In this document: positions 50,935 through 59,109 of the stretch, one piece after another
How the letters are laid out: every line of letters starts with the position of its first letter
Numbering within the stretch: the stretch's first letter is position 1
Source of the DNA: Novosphingobium sp. KA1
GTDB taxonomy: Bacteria > Pseudomonadota > Alphaproteobacteria > Sphingomonadales > Sphingomonadaceae
NCBI RefSeq assembly: GCF_017309955.1
Contig: NZ_CP021247.1
Coordinates: forward strand, 2,505,001 to 2,569,000
DNA: 64,000 bases
Reading direction: 5' to 3'
Made by a program: the position numbers and the translations under genes
The notes under the pieces: generated by a model
The model's input: the letters and a program-made list of their open reading frames with translations, nothing else
Databases searched by the model: none
Told to the model about the DNA's origin: nothing

Positions 50935-52263
50935 TCAGCTAGATAGAAGGCGCCGATTGGGCAGGAGGCGCTTTTCGACCAGCGATCGCCACACGAGTTC
51001 CAGCGGTCCGCGGCGAAAATGGCGCAGGAACGGCAGGCTCCAGCCGAGCATCGCCGCCCAGCCGATTCCCACGAACAGCCACTGCTCCGCGGCGCCGACC
51101 TTGCCGTAAAGACCGCAGCCCCAGCCGAAGAACAGCGCGCCCATCAGCAGGCTGGTGGCGATGTAGTTGCTGAAGGCAACCCGGCCGCAGGCGACCAGTC
51201 GCTGCCCCGGGCCGGTCGGGAGCAGGGCCGGGGCGGCGGCGATGAGCAGCGCTCCGTAGCCGAGCGCGGTCAGCAGGTGCGGGATGAGCAGGCCCTTGCC
51301 GAGCAGCATGTACATGGCGATTGGCGGGAAGTGGCGCGGCCAGACCCAGCCGAGTGCCAGGGCGGTGAGAGCAAGGCCGAGGGCGACGGAGAGCGCGCCG
51401 AAACGCGCGATCCGCCGTGGCGGCATGGTGCCGCCGGCCATGCCGCGGCGCAGGATCACCACGCCGACCAGCATCAGCGGCAGCACTTCGCTCCAGGCAT
51501 GCAGGGTCATGGTGACGAGCCAGAACGGGTCGTGTTGCAGTTTCGCAAGCGCGATGGCCCAGAAGCCCGATCCATAGAGCGCCCTCTGTGCCTGCGCACC
51601 CTCGGCATAGAGCGCGTAATGGGCGGCGATCTCCTGGCGCTGCGCCACGGTTGCCGTACCGAGGCGCACCGCTTCCTCGGCGCGGGCGAGCGGCAGCGAC
51701 CAGGAGAGGTCGACAAGCAGGGCGGTGAGCGCGATGCCGGCGGCGAGGCCCAGCAGCAGCGGGCAGGGCAGGCGCCGCACGAACAGCACGGCGATGCCGC
51801 AGGCGGCGTAGACGAACAGGATGTCGCCCCACCACAGCAGCAGGTAATGCAATTGCCCGAGCAGCATGAGCCAGCCCAGTCGGCGCAGTTGCAGGCTGTC
51901 GCCGTCCCGTCCGGCGGCATCCATGCGTTCGCAGTAAAGCGCGATCCCCGCACCGAACAGCATGGCGAACAGCGCGCGCATCTTGCCTTCGAAGAACAGG
52001 AAGGAGACCGCGTAGGCGGCCTCGTCGGCAGGGGTCGCGAAGCCGGCGAACCGCGGGGAGGCGGCGCCGACGGCCGGTCCGGCAAAACCGGAGATGTTGA
52101 TGGCCAGGATGCCGAGTACCGCCAGCCCGCGAATGAGGTCGATCGTTACCAGCCGGTCTTCCGCGCCGGGCGGGACGCCGCTGTTTGCTGTCGCCGCCGT
52201 CGGATCCCCCACGACGGCATGATGGACTGCGCGGGCGTGTTCGCCCGTCATCGCCTTCGGCAT
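50935..52263 (-). CDS. DUF418 family polytopic membrane protein
   Basis: A 442-residue inner-membrane protein with about ten helices. The family opening IDLIRGLAVLGILAIN is clear, and the C-terminal DUF418 part has GRVAFSNYIATSLLMGALF and GPLELVWRSLV. The family resembles membrane acyltransferases in topology but has no confirmed activity. The start at 52263 leaves a hydrophilic N-terminal 37 residues; an internal start near MTGEHAR is possible. It lies upstream of bfd on the same strand, separated by the iron-box region. Confidence 0.9.
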   Translation of the reverse strand: MPKAMTGEHARAVHHAVVGDPTAATANSGVPPGAEDRLVTIDLIRGLAVLGILAINISGFAGPAVGAASPRFAGFATPADEAAYAVSFLFFEGKMRALFAMLFGAGIALYCERMDAAGRDGDSLQLRRLGWLMLLGQLHYLLLWWGDILFVYAACGIAVLFVRRLPCPLLLGLAAGIALTALLVDLSWSLPLARAEEAVRLGTATVAQRQEIAAHYALYAEGAQAQRALYGSGFWAIALAKLQHDPFWLVTMTLHAWSEVLPLMLVGVVILRRGMAGGTMPPRRIARFGALSVALGLALTALALGWVWPRHFPPIAMYMLLGKGLLIPHLLTALGYGALLIAAAPALLPTGPGQRLVACGRVAFSNYIATSLLMGALFFGWGCGLYGKVGAAEQWLFVGIGWAAMLGWSLPFLRHFRRGPLELVWRSLVEKRLLPNRRLLSS

Positions 52264-52385
52264 GGCCCCTATCCCCTTCGGGGGCCTCGCTGCGGAAGCC
52301 TCCCGGGGATGGAAGGTATATCGCCGATTCGCGCTCGTCCACGGGAATTACGAAAGCGCCGGAACGCCCGGGCGCTAACGCGGTG

Positions 52386-53522
52386 TCAGTGAGCGGGAAC
52401 GACCAGGCAGGGCTGGCTTGGGCCCTTGAGGGCGGCGCAGGCCTTTTCGGCTTCGGATCGGGTGGCGAAACCGGCGGCGTAGAGGCGGGTCAGGCTGCCG
52501 CCGGGGACCAGTTCGCGGCGCTTGCCCGCCAGTTCCGGGCGCTTGGCGAGCGAGGACCAGAGCCGCTCCGCATTGCCCGGAACCCCGAAAGCGCCGAGTT
52601 GGAGGCGCCACTGGCCCTGCGCTGGGGAGGGCGTGGCGGGTTTTGCCGGGAACGGTTTGGGTGCTGTTGTCGCTGCCGGCTTCGTGACGGCCGACGGGAC
52701 CGCAGGTCTGGTGACGGAAGGTCTGGTGACGGCAGGGTTGGAGATGGGGCGAACCGGTTGCGGAGCGGCGGTCGCTTGCGGCCGGGCATAGTCGGCGCCG
52801 GCCGCGGCCGGGCCGGTCGGCGAGGCTGTAGGCGAAGGCGGGGGCGGGGGCGCTGCGCGCGCAGTCGCGGGGGCGCCGAGCGAGGCGCTGGTGTCGAGCC
52901 TTGCGCGGGCGGCCTCGGCGTCGGCGGCGAGCTTTACCGCGAGCGCGACGCCTTGCTGGCGCTGCTCGATCGGAATGTGTTCGTCCATTTGCGTCAGCGC
53001 GCGAGTCGCCTGCGGCAACCCGGCCTGCTGGGCCAGACTGACGAGGGCATAGGCGCGCACCCAGTCCTTTTCGGCCAGGTCGCCGTTGAAGTGCGCGACG
53101 CCCAGGATGTACTGCGCCCGCGCATCCCCCCGCGCCGAGGCGGCGGCGATATAGGGCATTGCGGCGTCGCGCTCGCCGCGCTGGAACATCAGCAGTCCGT
53201 AGTTGTCGGCCGCCTGGACGTGGCCATGCGCGGCGGCCTTGCCGTAGAGTGATTCGGCCCTTGCAAGATCGAGCGGCACCCCGCGTCCCATCTTGTAGGC
53301 CTGTGCGAGATTGAACTGGGCATCGGCGTCGCCCTTGTCGGCAAGCGGCTTCCACAGTTGCACGGCCGTTTCATACTGCCCGGCAGACCAGGCCTCGACC
53401 CCCGCCTTTACGGTATTCGCGCCGCCGGATGCATCGGCGGCGGCGCCGAGCGAAGGCGTCGCCATCGCCGCGACGGCGCAGCAGCCGCCACCCAGAAGGA
53501 GGAATCGCAGTAATCCATTCAT
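52386..53522 (-). CDS. Exported Sel1-repeat and SPOR-domain protein
   Basis: A 378-residue periplasmic protein. ATG 53522 starts a signal peptide (FLLLGGGCCAVAAMATPSLGA). Sel1/TPR-like repeats occupy about 40-180 (GDADAQFNLAQAYKMGRGVP, GDARAQYILGVAHFNGDLAE). A long proline/alanine/threonine linker follows, and the C-terminal SPOR domain (about 303-378: WRLQLGAFGVPGNAERLWSS, YAAGFATRSEAEKACAALK) would bind glycan strands lacking stem peptides at septa. The C-terminus keeps a Cys pair. It is divergent from the parA-like gene. Confidence 0.9.
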   Translation of the reverse strand: MNGLLRFLLLGGGCCAVAAMATPSLGAAADASGGANTVKAGVEAWSAGQYETAVQLWKPLADKGDADAQFNLAQAYKMGRGVPLDLARAESLYGKAAAHGHVQAADNYGLLMFQRGERDAAMPYIAAASARGDARAQYILGVAHFNGDLAEKDWVRAYALVSLAQQAGLPQATRALTQMDEHIPIEQRQQGVALAVKLAADAEAARARLDTSASLGAPATARAAPPPPPSPTASPTGPAAAGADYARPQATAAPQPVRPISNPAVTRPSVTRPAVPSAVTKPAATTAPKPFPAKPATPSPAQGQWRLQLGAFGVPGNAERLWSSLAKRPELAGKRRELVPGGSLTRLYAAGFATRSEAEKACAALKGPSQPCLVVPAH

Positions 53523-53718
53523 GCAGAACTCGCCCCGATTCCCGTCGCTGATCCCGCGCGATAGTAGGCGATGATTGACGGATAGCACCAGTCGGAAGCG
53601 GGAATATGCGCTGCTGTGCCGAAAAGTGACGTTAACCGCCATGGTAAACAATTCCCTCACTGCCGCATGGCAGGACAGCATCGGGCCACGCTGCCCGCCC
53701 GTTTCGCCGAGGTGGGGT

Positions 53719-53737
53719 CTAATTAACTCTAAATTAG
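53719..53737. promoter_or_regulatory. AT-rich inverted repeat upstream of the parA-like gene
   Basis: CTAATT-N7-AATTAG is a perfect 6-bp dyad in a locally AT-rich patch; the same bases contain TTAA-N7-TTAG, close to a CtrA box. It lies 68 bp before the parA-like start and may serve as an operator for the RHH protein or CtrA. Confidence 0.4.
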
Positions 53738-53804
53738 GAACGATCTGCGATCCCATCGCCGTGACAGGTTCACTTTCCTAGCGGAATTCTCAGGGGACAG
53801 GGCT

Positions 53805-54530
53805 TTGCGAGTACTGGCATTGGCATCGCAGAAGGGCGGCTCGGGCAAGACGACGCTCTCGGGACATCTTGCCGTCCAGGCCCAGCGCGCGGGCGCAGGC
53901 CCGGTCGTGCTGATCGACATCGATCCGCAGGGTTCGCTGGCCGACTGGTGGAACGAGCGCGAAGCGGAACTGCCCGCCTTTGCGCAGACCACCGTCGCCC
54001 GCCTCGCGGCAGACCTGCAGATCCTGCGCCAGCAGGGCTTCAAGCTGGCCGTGATCGACACGCCGCCGGCCATCACCCTGGCGATCCAGAGCGTGATCTC
54101 GGTTTCCGAGCTGATCGTCGTGCCGACCCGCCCGAGCCCGCATGACCTGCGGGCGGTGGGCGCGACCGTCGACTTGTGCGAGCGTTCGGGCAAGCCTCTG
54201 CTGTTTGTCGTCAACGCCGCCACGCCCAAGGCGCGAATCACCGCCGAGGCCGCTGTCGCGCTGTCGCAGCACGGCACCGTGGCACCGGTGACGCTGCACC
54301 AGCGTACCGACTTTGCCGCCTCGATGATCGATGGCCGCACGGTCATGGAAGTGGATCCCAACGGCCGCTCCGCGCAGGAAGTCGCCGCGCTGTGGAACTA
54401 CATTTCGGACCGTCTCGAAAAGAACTTCCGCCGCACCGTGTTCTCGGCGCCGCCGATTTCCGGCCAGCCGGTCATGCAGGGCGCGCCGCGTCCCGTCGGT
54501 GGCTTCGGCCGCCGCGTCGTGGGGTCGTGA
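53805..54530 (+). CDS. Orphan ParA/MinD-type ATPase
   Basis: A 241-residue P-loop ATPase of the ParA family that would position a cargo by nucleotide-dependent DNA or membrane binding. The deviant Walker A is QKGGSGKTTLSGHLA, the A' motif is IDIDPQGSLADWW and the Walker B is LAVIDTPPA. The TTG start is preceded by GGGGACAGGG. No ParB or parS is adjacent, and the window is chromosomal, so it is not a plasmid partition system. Its stop overlaps the start of the next gene by 4 bp. Comparable orphan ParAs position chemoreceptors, carboxysomes or division factors. Confidence 0.92.
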   Translation: MRVLALASQKGGSGKTTLSGHLAVQAQRAGAGPVVLIDIDPQGSLADWWNEREAELPAFAQTTVARLAADLQILRQQGFKLAVIDTPPAITLAIQSVISVSELIVVPTRPSPHDLRAVGATVDLCERSGKPLLFVVNAATPKARITAEAAVALSQHGTVAPVTLHQRTDFAASMIDGRTVMEVDPNGRSAQEVAALWNYISDRLEKNFRRTVFSAPPISGQPVMQGAPRPVGGFGRRVVGS

Positions 54531-55312
54531 CCGTGTCGGGCGCGCTTGGCGAACCCCGGCCGTTTGCTTCGCTTTCGCCGAGCCTGCTTGCCCGCAAGGG
54601 TGCGGCGCGGCCGGCGATGCGCCGTCAGGATACGGCCTCCTTCGGTCTTTCCGGCATGCGCATGGATGCCGCCAAGATGGAAGATCTCGGCTGGAACGAC
54701 TGGGGCCTGAGCGAGACGCCGCAAGTCCGTACGGAGCTCCAGACCGAAACCCAGGTCGCGCACCACGCTCCGTTCGAGGTTCCGCATGTGGCCGTGGTCC
54801 CGGAAGCGTTCGTTCAAGGTGAGGGCGTTCAGGATGAGGCCGTTCACGCGGACGTCGCGGGGCGGGATGCCGTGAGTACGGCTGCGCTCCATGCCGAGCC
54901 CGCGCCCGAGGCAGAGCTTTCGGTCTGGTCCCAGCCCGCTCATGTGGACGTCGCGCCGGACGATCATTTTGACGAGGATACCGGCGAGGATGGCTCGACC
55001 AGCGCGCCGATGGCTTCGCTCGCCCCCGAGGTACCCGCATTTGCGGCGCGCAAGCCCGACGTGCTGCGCCAGATCGACGATCTGGCCGAGCGCATCAACC
55101 GTCCGGTGGCCCCGGCCCGCAATCTCGTGACCGAAGGCCGCCGCGCCGCCTTCACCCTTCGCCTCGATGCCGAACGGCATTTCCGCCTCAAGATGGCCGG
55201 CCTGCTGCTCAACCGCAGCGCGCAAGTGATCGTGACCGAGGCACTCGACAAGTACCTTGCCGAATTCGCTGACCTCTCGTCCCCGGCGTTCACCGTCGGA
55301 ACGCGAAGCTGA
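54527..55312 (+). CDS. ParA-associated protein with C-terminal ribbon-helix-helix-like domain
   Basis: A 261-residue protein starting at GTG 54527 inside the GTGA overlap with the parA-like stop. The N-terminal 180 residues are acidic, low-complexity and probably disordered. The C-terminal 55 residues, RRAAFTLRLDAERHFRLKMA followed by GLLLNRSAQVIVTEALDKYL, fit a CopG/RHH fold, a beta strand and two helices. It may be the cargo adaptor, an ATPase stimulator, or a DNA-binding autoregulator for the ParA protein. I know no named family for it. Confidence 0.78.
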   Translation: MTVSGALGEPRPFASLSPSLLARKGAARPAMRRQDTASFGLSGMRMDAAKMEDLGWNDWGLSETPQVRTELQTETQVAHHAPFEVPHVAVVPEAFVQGEGVQDEAVHADVAGRDAVSTAALHAEPAPEAELSVWSQPAHVDVAPDDHFDEDTGEDGSTSAPMASLAPEVPAFAARKPDVLRQIDDLAERINRPVAPARNLVTEGRRAAFTLRLDAERHFRLKMAGLLLNRSAQVIVTEALDKYLAEFADLSSPAFTVGTRS

Positions 55313-55337
55313 AGTCGTCCCAGGGGGGAATATTCTG

Positions 55338-56597
55338 ATGGAACGCCTCAAGTCATCCCATGCCCGCACGGCCGGTCTCGCGCTGGGCGCCGCCATGGCG
55401 GCCGCGCTGCTCGTCAGCTGCGCGGCGCAGACGCCGCTTGCCAGCACCGGGGCCCCGGTTTCCGCCGGTGCGCAGGTGGACAAGGATCTTGCCCGCGCCG
55501 AACAGCGCGTGGCCAAGTCTCCGCGCGATGCCGCGGCGCGCACGGCGCTGGCGCAGGCCTACCTCGCGATCGGGCGCTTCGATTCCGCTGCGACCACGTT
55601 CGAGGACGCCATCTCGCTGGGTGACGAGGATGCGCACACCGCGCTCGGCGCCGCACTTGCCTATATCGGCGCCGGTCGCAATGCCGAGGCGCTGGCCGTG
55701 CTTGACCGTGTCCAGGGGCAGCTGCCCGCCAGTGACTTCGGCCTTGCGGTTGCGCTTGCTGGTGAACCCTCGGTGGGTGTCTCGGTGCTGACCGAGGCGG
55801 TGCGCGGCGGCGAAGCGACGCCCAAGGCGCGCCAGAACCTTGCATATGCCTATGCGCTCGATGGGCGTTGGGGCGAGGCGCGGCTGATCGCCTCGCAGGA
55901 CCTTTCGGGCGATGCGCTCGATGCGCGTCTTGCCGAATGGGCCGCCAGTGCCAATCCGGGCAAGGGCCGTGAACGCATTGCCGGTCTCATCGGTGCGCCG
56001 CTGCGCGCCGATCAGGGCCAGCCGGCCATGCTGGCGCTGAACCAGCCGGCCGAAGGCGCAAGACTGGCGGTGGCCGATGTGCCCGCTCCTGTTCCTGCGC
56101 CCGCGCCGGTCCAGCCGGCTTCCGGGGGCGCCGAACTCCCGGCGGTGCAGACCGGCGAAACCTTCTGGGGTGCCAACCAGGCCGATGAACCCGAGGCTGC
56201 TGCGGCCGCCGCGCCGGCGCCGCGCATGGTCGCCGCAGCCGCCGTCGTGGCGCCTGCCCGGCAGTTCGCCCCGGCACCCAAAATGGCCGCGCCGCGCGCC
56301 CGGACCGCGCTGACGCAGCCGACCACGCATCTTGTCCAGCTCGGTTCGTTCCGCACGATGGAAGGCGCCAAGCGTGCCTGGTCCATCTTCCAGGCGCGCA
56401 ATCCCAGGCTCAAGGATCACAGCCTGCGCATCACCGAGGCGCAAGTGAACGGCCAGCGCTATTACCGCGTTGCCGCCGAAGGGTTCGATCGCGGGAGTGC
56501 GCAGTCGCTGTGCTCGACCGTGCGCAAGGGCGGTTCGGCCTGCCTTGCCTATGCCGAGCATCGCCCGCTGCCGGGCGCCATGCTCGCGAGCCGCTGA
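55338..56597 (+). CDS. TPR and SPOR-domain lipoprotein
   Basis: A 419-residue lipoprotein starting at ATG 55338 after GGGGGGAA. The lipobox is ALLVSC (about 31). TPR repeats follow at about 50-170 (ARTALAQAYLAIGRFDSAA, HTALGAALAYIGAGRNAEAL), then an Ala/Pro linker and a C-terminal SPOR domain (about 332-405: THLVQLGSFRTMEGAKRAWS, YYRVAAEGFDRGSAQSLCS). SPOR domains bring proteins to the septum. It ends the parA-RHH-SPOR unit and is the second SPOR protein of the locus. Confidence 0.9.
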   Translation: MERLKSSHARTAGLALGAAMAAALLVSCAAQTPLASTGAPVSAGAQVDKDLARAEQRVAKSPRDAAARTALAQAYLAIGRFDSAATTFEDAISLGDEDAHTALGAALAYIGAGRNAEALAVLDRVQGQLPASDFGLAVALAGEPSVGVSVLTEAVRGGEATPKARQNLAYAYALDGRWGEARLIASQDLSGDALDARLAEWAASANPGKGRERIAGLIGAPLRADQGQPAMLALNQPAEGARLAVADVPAPVPAPAPVQPASGGAELPAVQTGETFWGANQADEPEAAAAAAPAPRMVAAAAVVAPARQFAPAPKMAAPRARTALTQPTTHLVQLGSFRTMEGAKRAWSIFQARNPRLKDHSLRITEAQVNGQRYYRVAAEGFDRGSAQSLCSTVRKGGSACLAYAEHRPLPGAMLASR

Positions 56598-56632
56598 CGC
56601 GCTCGCCTTTTACCAGTTCCATGTGAACCTGA

Positions 56633-56667
56633 ACGGCTCCTGTCCTCGGACAGGAGCCGTCTTTTTT
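56633..56667 (+). terminator. Terminator of the parA-RHH-SPOR unit
   Basis: A near-perfect 12- to 13-bp stem with a tiny loop is followed by CTTTTTT. Confidence 0.9.
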
Positions 56668-56766
56668 GGAGCATGGCCAGCTGCCGGGGGCGAGGCGCCG
56701 GTGTAAGGTTCGGCGCCGCGCGGGCTTGACCAACCTGCGATGGGTCAAGCTCAACGCAGGTCGGTA

Positions 56767-58008
56767 TTACTTGTCGAGCAGGGTCACGCCGCCCTTGAAC
56801 AGCGCTGCCACGCGGCCCTGGACGGGCTGGCGGTCGAACGGGGTGTTGCCCGCGAGCGCTGCCATCTTGCCCGAATCGACGATCCACGGACGATCCGGGG
56901 CAATCACCGCGATGTCCGCCTCGGCGCCCACTTCGAGGCGTCCGGCATTGACGCCGAGCAGCCTCGCGGGGTTGGCCGCGAGCAGTTCGAAGGCCCGGGC
57001 GAGCGAGATCACACCGTCGCGCACGAGGTTCATGGTGTGCGGCAGCAGCGTCTCGGCACCGGCCATGCCGGGGGCCGAATCGGCGAAGGGCAGGCGCTTG
57101 TCCTCGGGGCCGCGCGGGTCGTGGCCCGAGCCGATCACGTCGATGGTGCCGTCGCCGATGGCCGCGATCACCGCCTTGCGGTCATCCTCGCTGCGCAGCG
57201 GCGGCGAGAGGTGCGCAAAGGTACGGAAGCCCGCCAGCGCGAGGTCGGAGAGCATGAAGTAGGCCGGGGTCACGCCCGCTGTCACTTTCAGGCCGCGATC
57301 CTTGGCGCCGCGCACGAGGTCCAGCCCCTTGGCGGTGGTGACCTTGCGGAAGTGGATGGCCGCGCCGGTCATTTCCGCCAGCGCGATGTCGCGGGCAATG
57401 GCGAGGGCTTCGGCGCCGGCCGGGGCGGAGGGCAGGCCGAGGCGGGTGGCCATCTCGCCGGCGGTGGCCACGGCCTTGCCGACGATCCCTGCGTCCTCGG
57501 GGTGGGTGATGACCACCATACCGAGCATGCCGGTATATTGCAGCAAGCGCAGCATCGTGCCCGAATCGCCGATCCAGCGGCGGCCGGTGGCGACCGCGCG
57601 GGCTCCGGCATCGCGCATCAGCGCGATTTCGGCCAGCGCGGTGCCTTCGAGCCCCTGCGTGGCGGCGGCCAGCGGGTGGACCCAGAGGTCCGGCTTGCCC
57701 GATTGCGCCGCGAAGCGGACGCGGGCGGGCACGTCGAGCGGCGGGTTCTGGTCGGGCATCAGCCCGGCGCGGGTGATGCCGCCGAAGTGGAAGGCGGGCT
57801 TGTCGATGGCAAAGACGCCGAGGTCGACGAGGCCGGGGGCGATCAGCTGGCCCCGGGCGTCATGGACATGATCGCCCTCGGCCGGGCTAACATCGGTGCC
57901 GATGGCGGTGATGAAGCCGCCTTCGCAGCGCAGCGCGCCGTTCGTGATGGTGCCGTCTGCCAGCAGCAGCTGGCCGTTGGTGACGGTGAGGGGGGCGTGC
58001 ACGCTCAT
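56767..58008 (-). CDS. Dihydroorotase homologue without metal ligands (PyrC')
   Basis: A 413-residue amidohydrolase-fold protein closest to the class I dihydroorotase group, but missing catalytic residues. At the DxHxH position it reads [12 protein letters not shown]; the later His position reads [10 protein letters not shown] and the aspartate loop reads [14 protein letters not shown] instead of the usual TDHAPH. Catalysis of the carbamoyl-aspartate to dihydroorotate step is therefore unlikely. In Pseudomonas a similar inactive PyrC' is needed to assemble the PyrB holoenzyme. ATG 58008 overlaps the pyrB stop (ATGA), matching that arrangement. The active dihydroorotase must be elsewhere. Confidence 0.92.
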   Translation of the reverse strand: MSVHAPLTVTNGQLLLADGTITNGALRCEGGFITAIGTDVSPAEGDHVHDARGQLIAPGLVDLGVFAIDKPAFHFGGITRAGLMPDQNPPLDVPARVRFAAQSGKPDLWVHPLAAATQGLEGTALAEIALMRDAGARAVATGRRWIGDSGTMLRLLQYTGMLGMVVITHPEDAGIVGKAVATAGEMATRLGLPSAPAGAEALAIARDIALAEMTGAAIHFRKVTTAKGLDLVRGAKDRGLKVTAGVTPAYFMLSDLALAGFRTFAHLSPPLRSEDDRKAVIAAIGDGTIDVIGSGHDPRGPEDKRLPFADSAPGMAGAETLLPHTMNLVRDGVISLARAFELLAANPARLLGVNAGRLEVGAEADIAVIAPDRPWIVDSGKMAALAGNTPFDRQPVQGRVAALFKGGVTLLDK

Positions 58009-59006
58009 GCCCAGCCCTCCACGCCGCGGCCTTTTCGGGTCAGCACTTCGAGGCAGGCCATGCGCATGGCGACGCCCATTTCCACCTGGGTGGTGATCTG
58101 CGAGCGGCCGACGAGGTCGGCGACGTTGGAATCGATCTCGATACCGCGGTTCATGGGTCCCGGATGCATGACAAGGGCGTCAGGCTCGGCCTTGGCGAGG
58201 CGGTCGAGCGTGAGGCCGTAGAGGTGGCGATACTCGCGCGGCGAGGGGATGAACTGGCCTTCCATGCGTTCCAGCTGGAGGCGCAGCATCATGACCACGT
58301 CGGCGCCCTTCAGCGCGGCGTCGAAGTCGTGGAAGACCTTGACGTTCATGCGCTCGATATCGGCGGGCAGCAGCGCGGGCGGCGCGCAGACGCGCACTTC
58401 GGCGCCCAGCGAGGCGAGCGAGAGGATGTTGGAGCGGGCCACGCGGCTGTGCAGGATGTCGCCGCAGATGACCACGCGCAGGCCGTTGAAGGCGCGCTTG
58501 GCCTGGCGAATGGTGAGCGCGTCGAGCAGGGCCTGGGTCGGGTGCTCGTGCTGGCCGTCACCGGCATTGAGCACGGGACAGTCGACGAGATCGGAGATGA
58601 GGTGCACCGCGCCGGAACTGGCGTGGCGGATGACGATGGCGTCGGCGCGCATGGCGTTGAGCGTCATCGCCGTGTCGATCAGCGTCTCGCCCTTCTTCAC
58701 GCTCGAGGTCGCCACCGCCATGTTCACCACGTCGGCGCCGAGGCGCTTGCCGGCGATCTCGAAGCTCAGCAGCGTGCGTGTCGAGTTCTCGAAGAAGGCG
58801 TTGATGATGGTGAGGCCCGAGAGCAGGTCCCGGCGCTTCTGGGTGCCGCGGTTGAGCTCGACCCACTGTTCCGCCTCATCGAGCAGGAACCAGATCTCGT
58901 GCGGGGCAAGGCCCGCGATGCCCACGAGGCTGCGATGCGGGAAGGCGAGTGCGCCTTCCGGATAGGTATATTCTGGAGCTGTCATCGAAGAAAAGGCCAT
59001 AGGCAT
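58005..59006 (-). CDS. pyrB: Aspartate carbamoyltransferase catalytic subunit
   Basis: Joins carbamoyl phosphate and aspartate, the first committed step of pyrimidine synthesis. It has 333 residues with the carbamoyl-phosphate motif [13 protein letters not shown], the [11 protein letters not shown] loop, [10 protein letters not shown], and the C-terminal [12 protein letters not shown]. The gene is coupled to the inactive pyrC', as in class A aspartate transcarbamoylases. ATG 59006 is preferred; a shorter start at MTAPEYTY is also plausible and gives the more typical N-terminus. It diverges from sppA. Confidence 0.96.
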   Translation of the reverse strand: MPMAFSSMTAPEYTYPEGALAFPHRSLVGIAGLAPHEIWFLLDEAEQWVELNRGTQKRRDLLSGLTIINAFFENSTRTLLSFEIAGKRLGADVVNMAVATSSVKKGETLIDTAMTLNAMRADAIVIRHASSGAVHLISDLVDCPVLNAGDGQHEHPTQALLDALTIRQAKRAFNGLRVVICGDILHSRVARSNILSLASLGAEVRVCAPPALLPADIERMNVKVFHDFDAALKGADVVMMLRLQLERMEGQFIPSPREYRHLYGLTLDRLAKAEPDALVMHPGPMNRGIEIDSNVADLVGRSQITTQVEMGVAMRMACLEVLTRKGRGVEGWA

Positions 59007-59109
59007 GGTGATGCCCCGGCTCAAGCGTTTTGCGGGTAATTAGAGCCAAGAGTTATGCGGAGCTGGGAAAGGTTCTTTCCGGCTCTGGCCGCAGGGGCGG
59101 GGCGGGGCT

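Noticed and set aside
53805..55312. Plasmid partition or toxin-antitoxin locus
   Set aside because: No ParB, parS repeats, toxin or replication gene nearby; the partner is an unusual RHH-like protein and the neighbours are chromosomal housekeeping genes.
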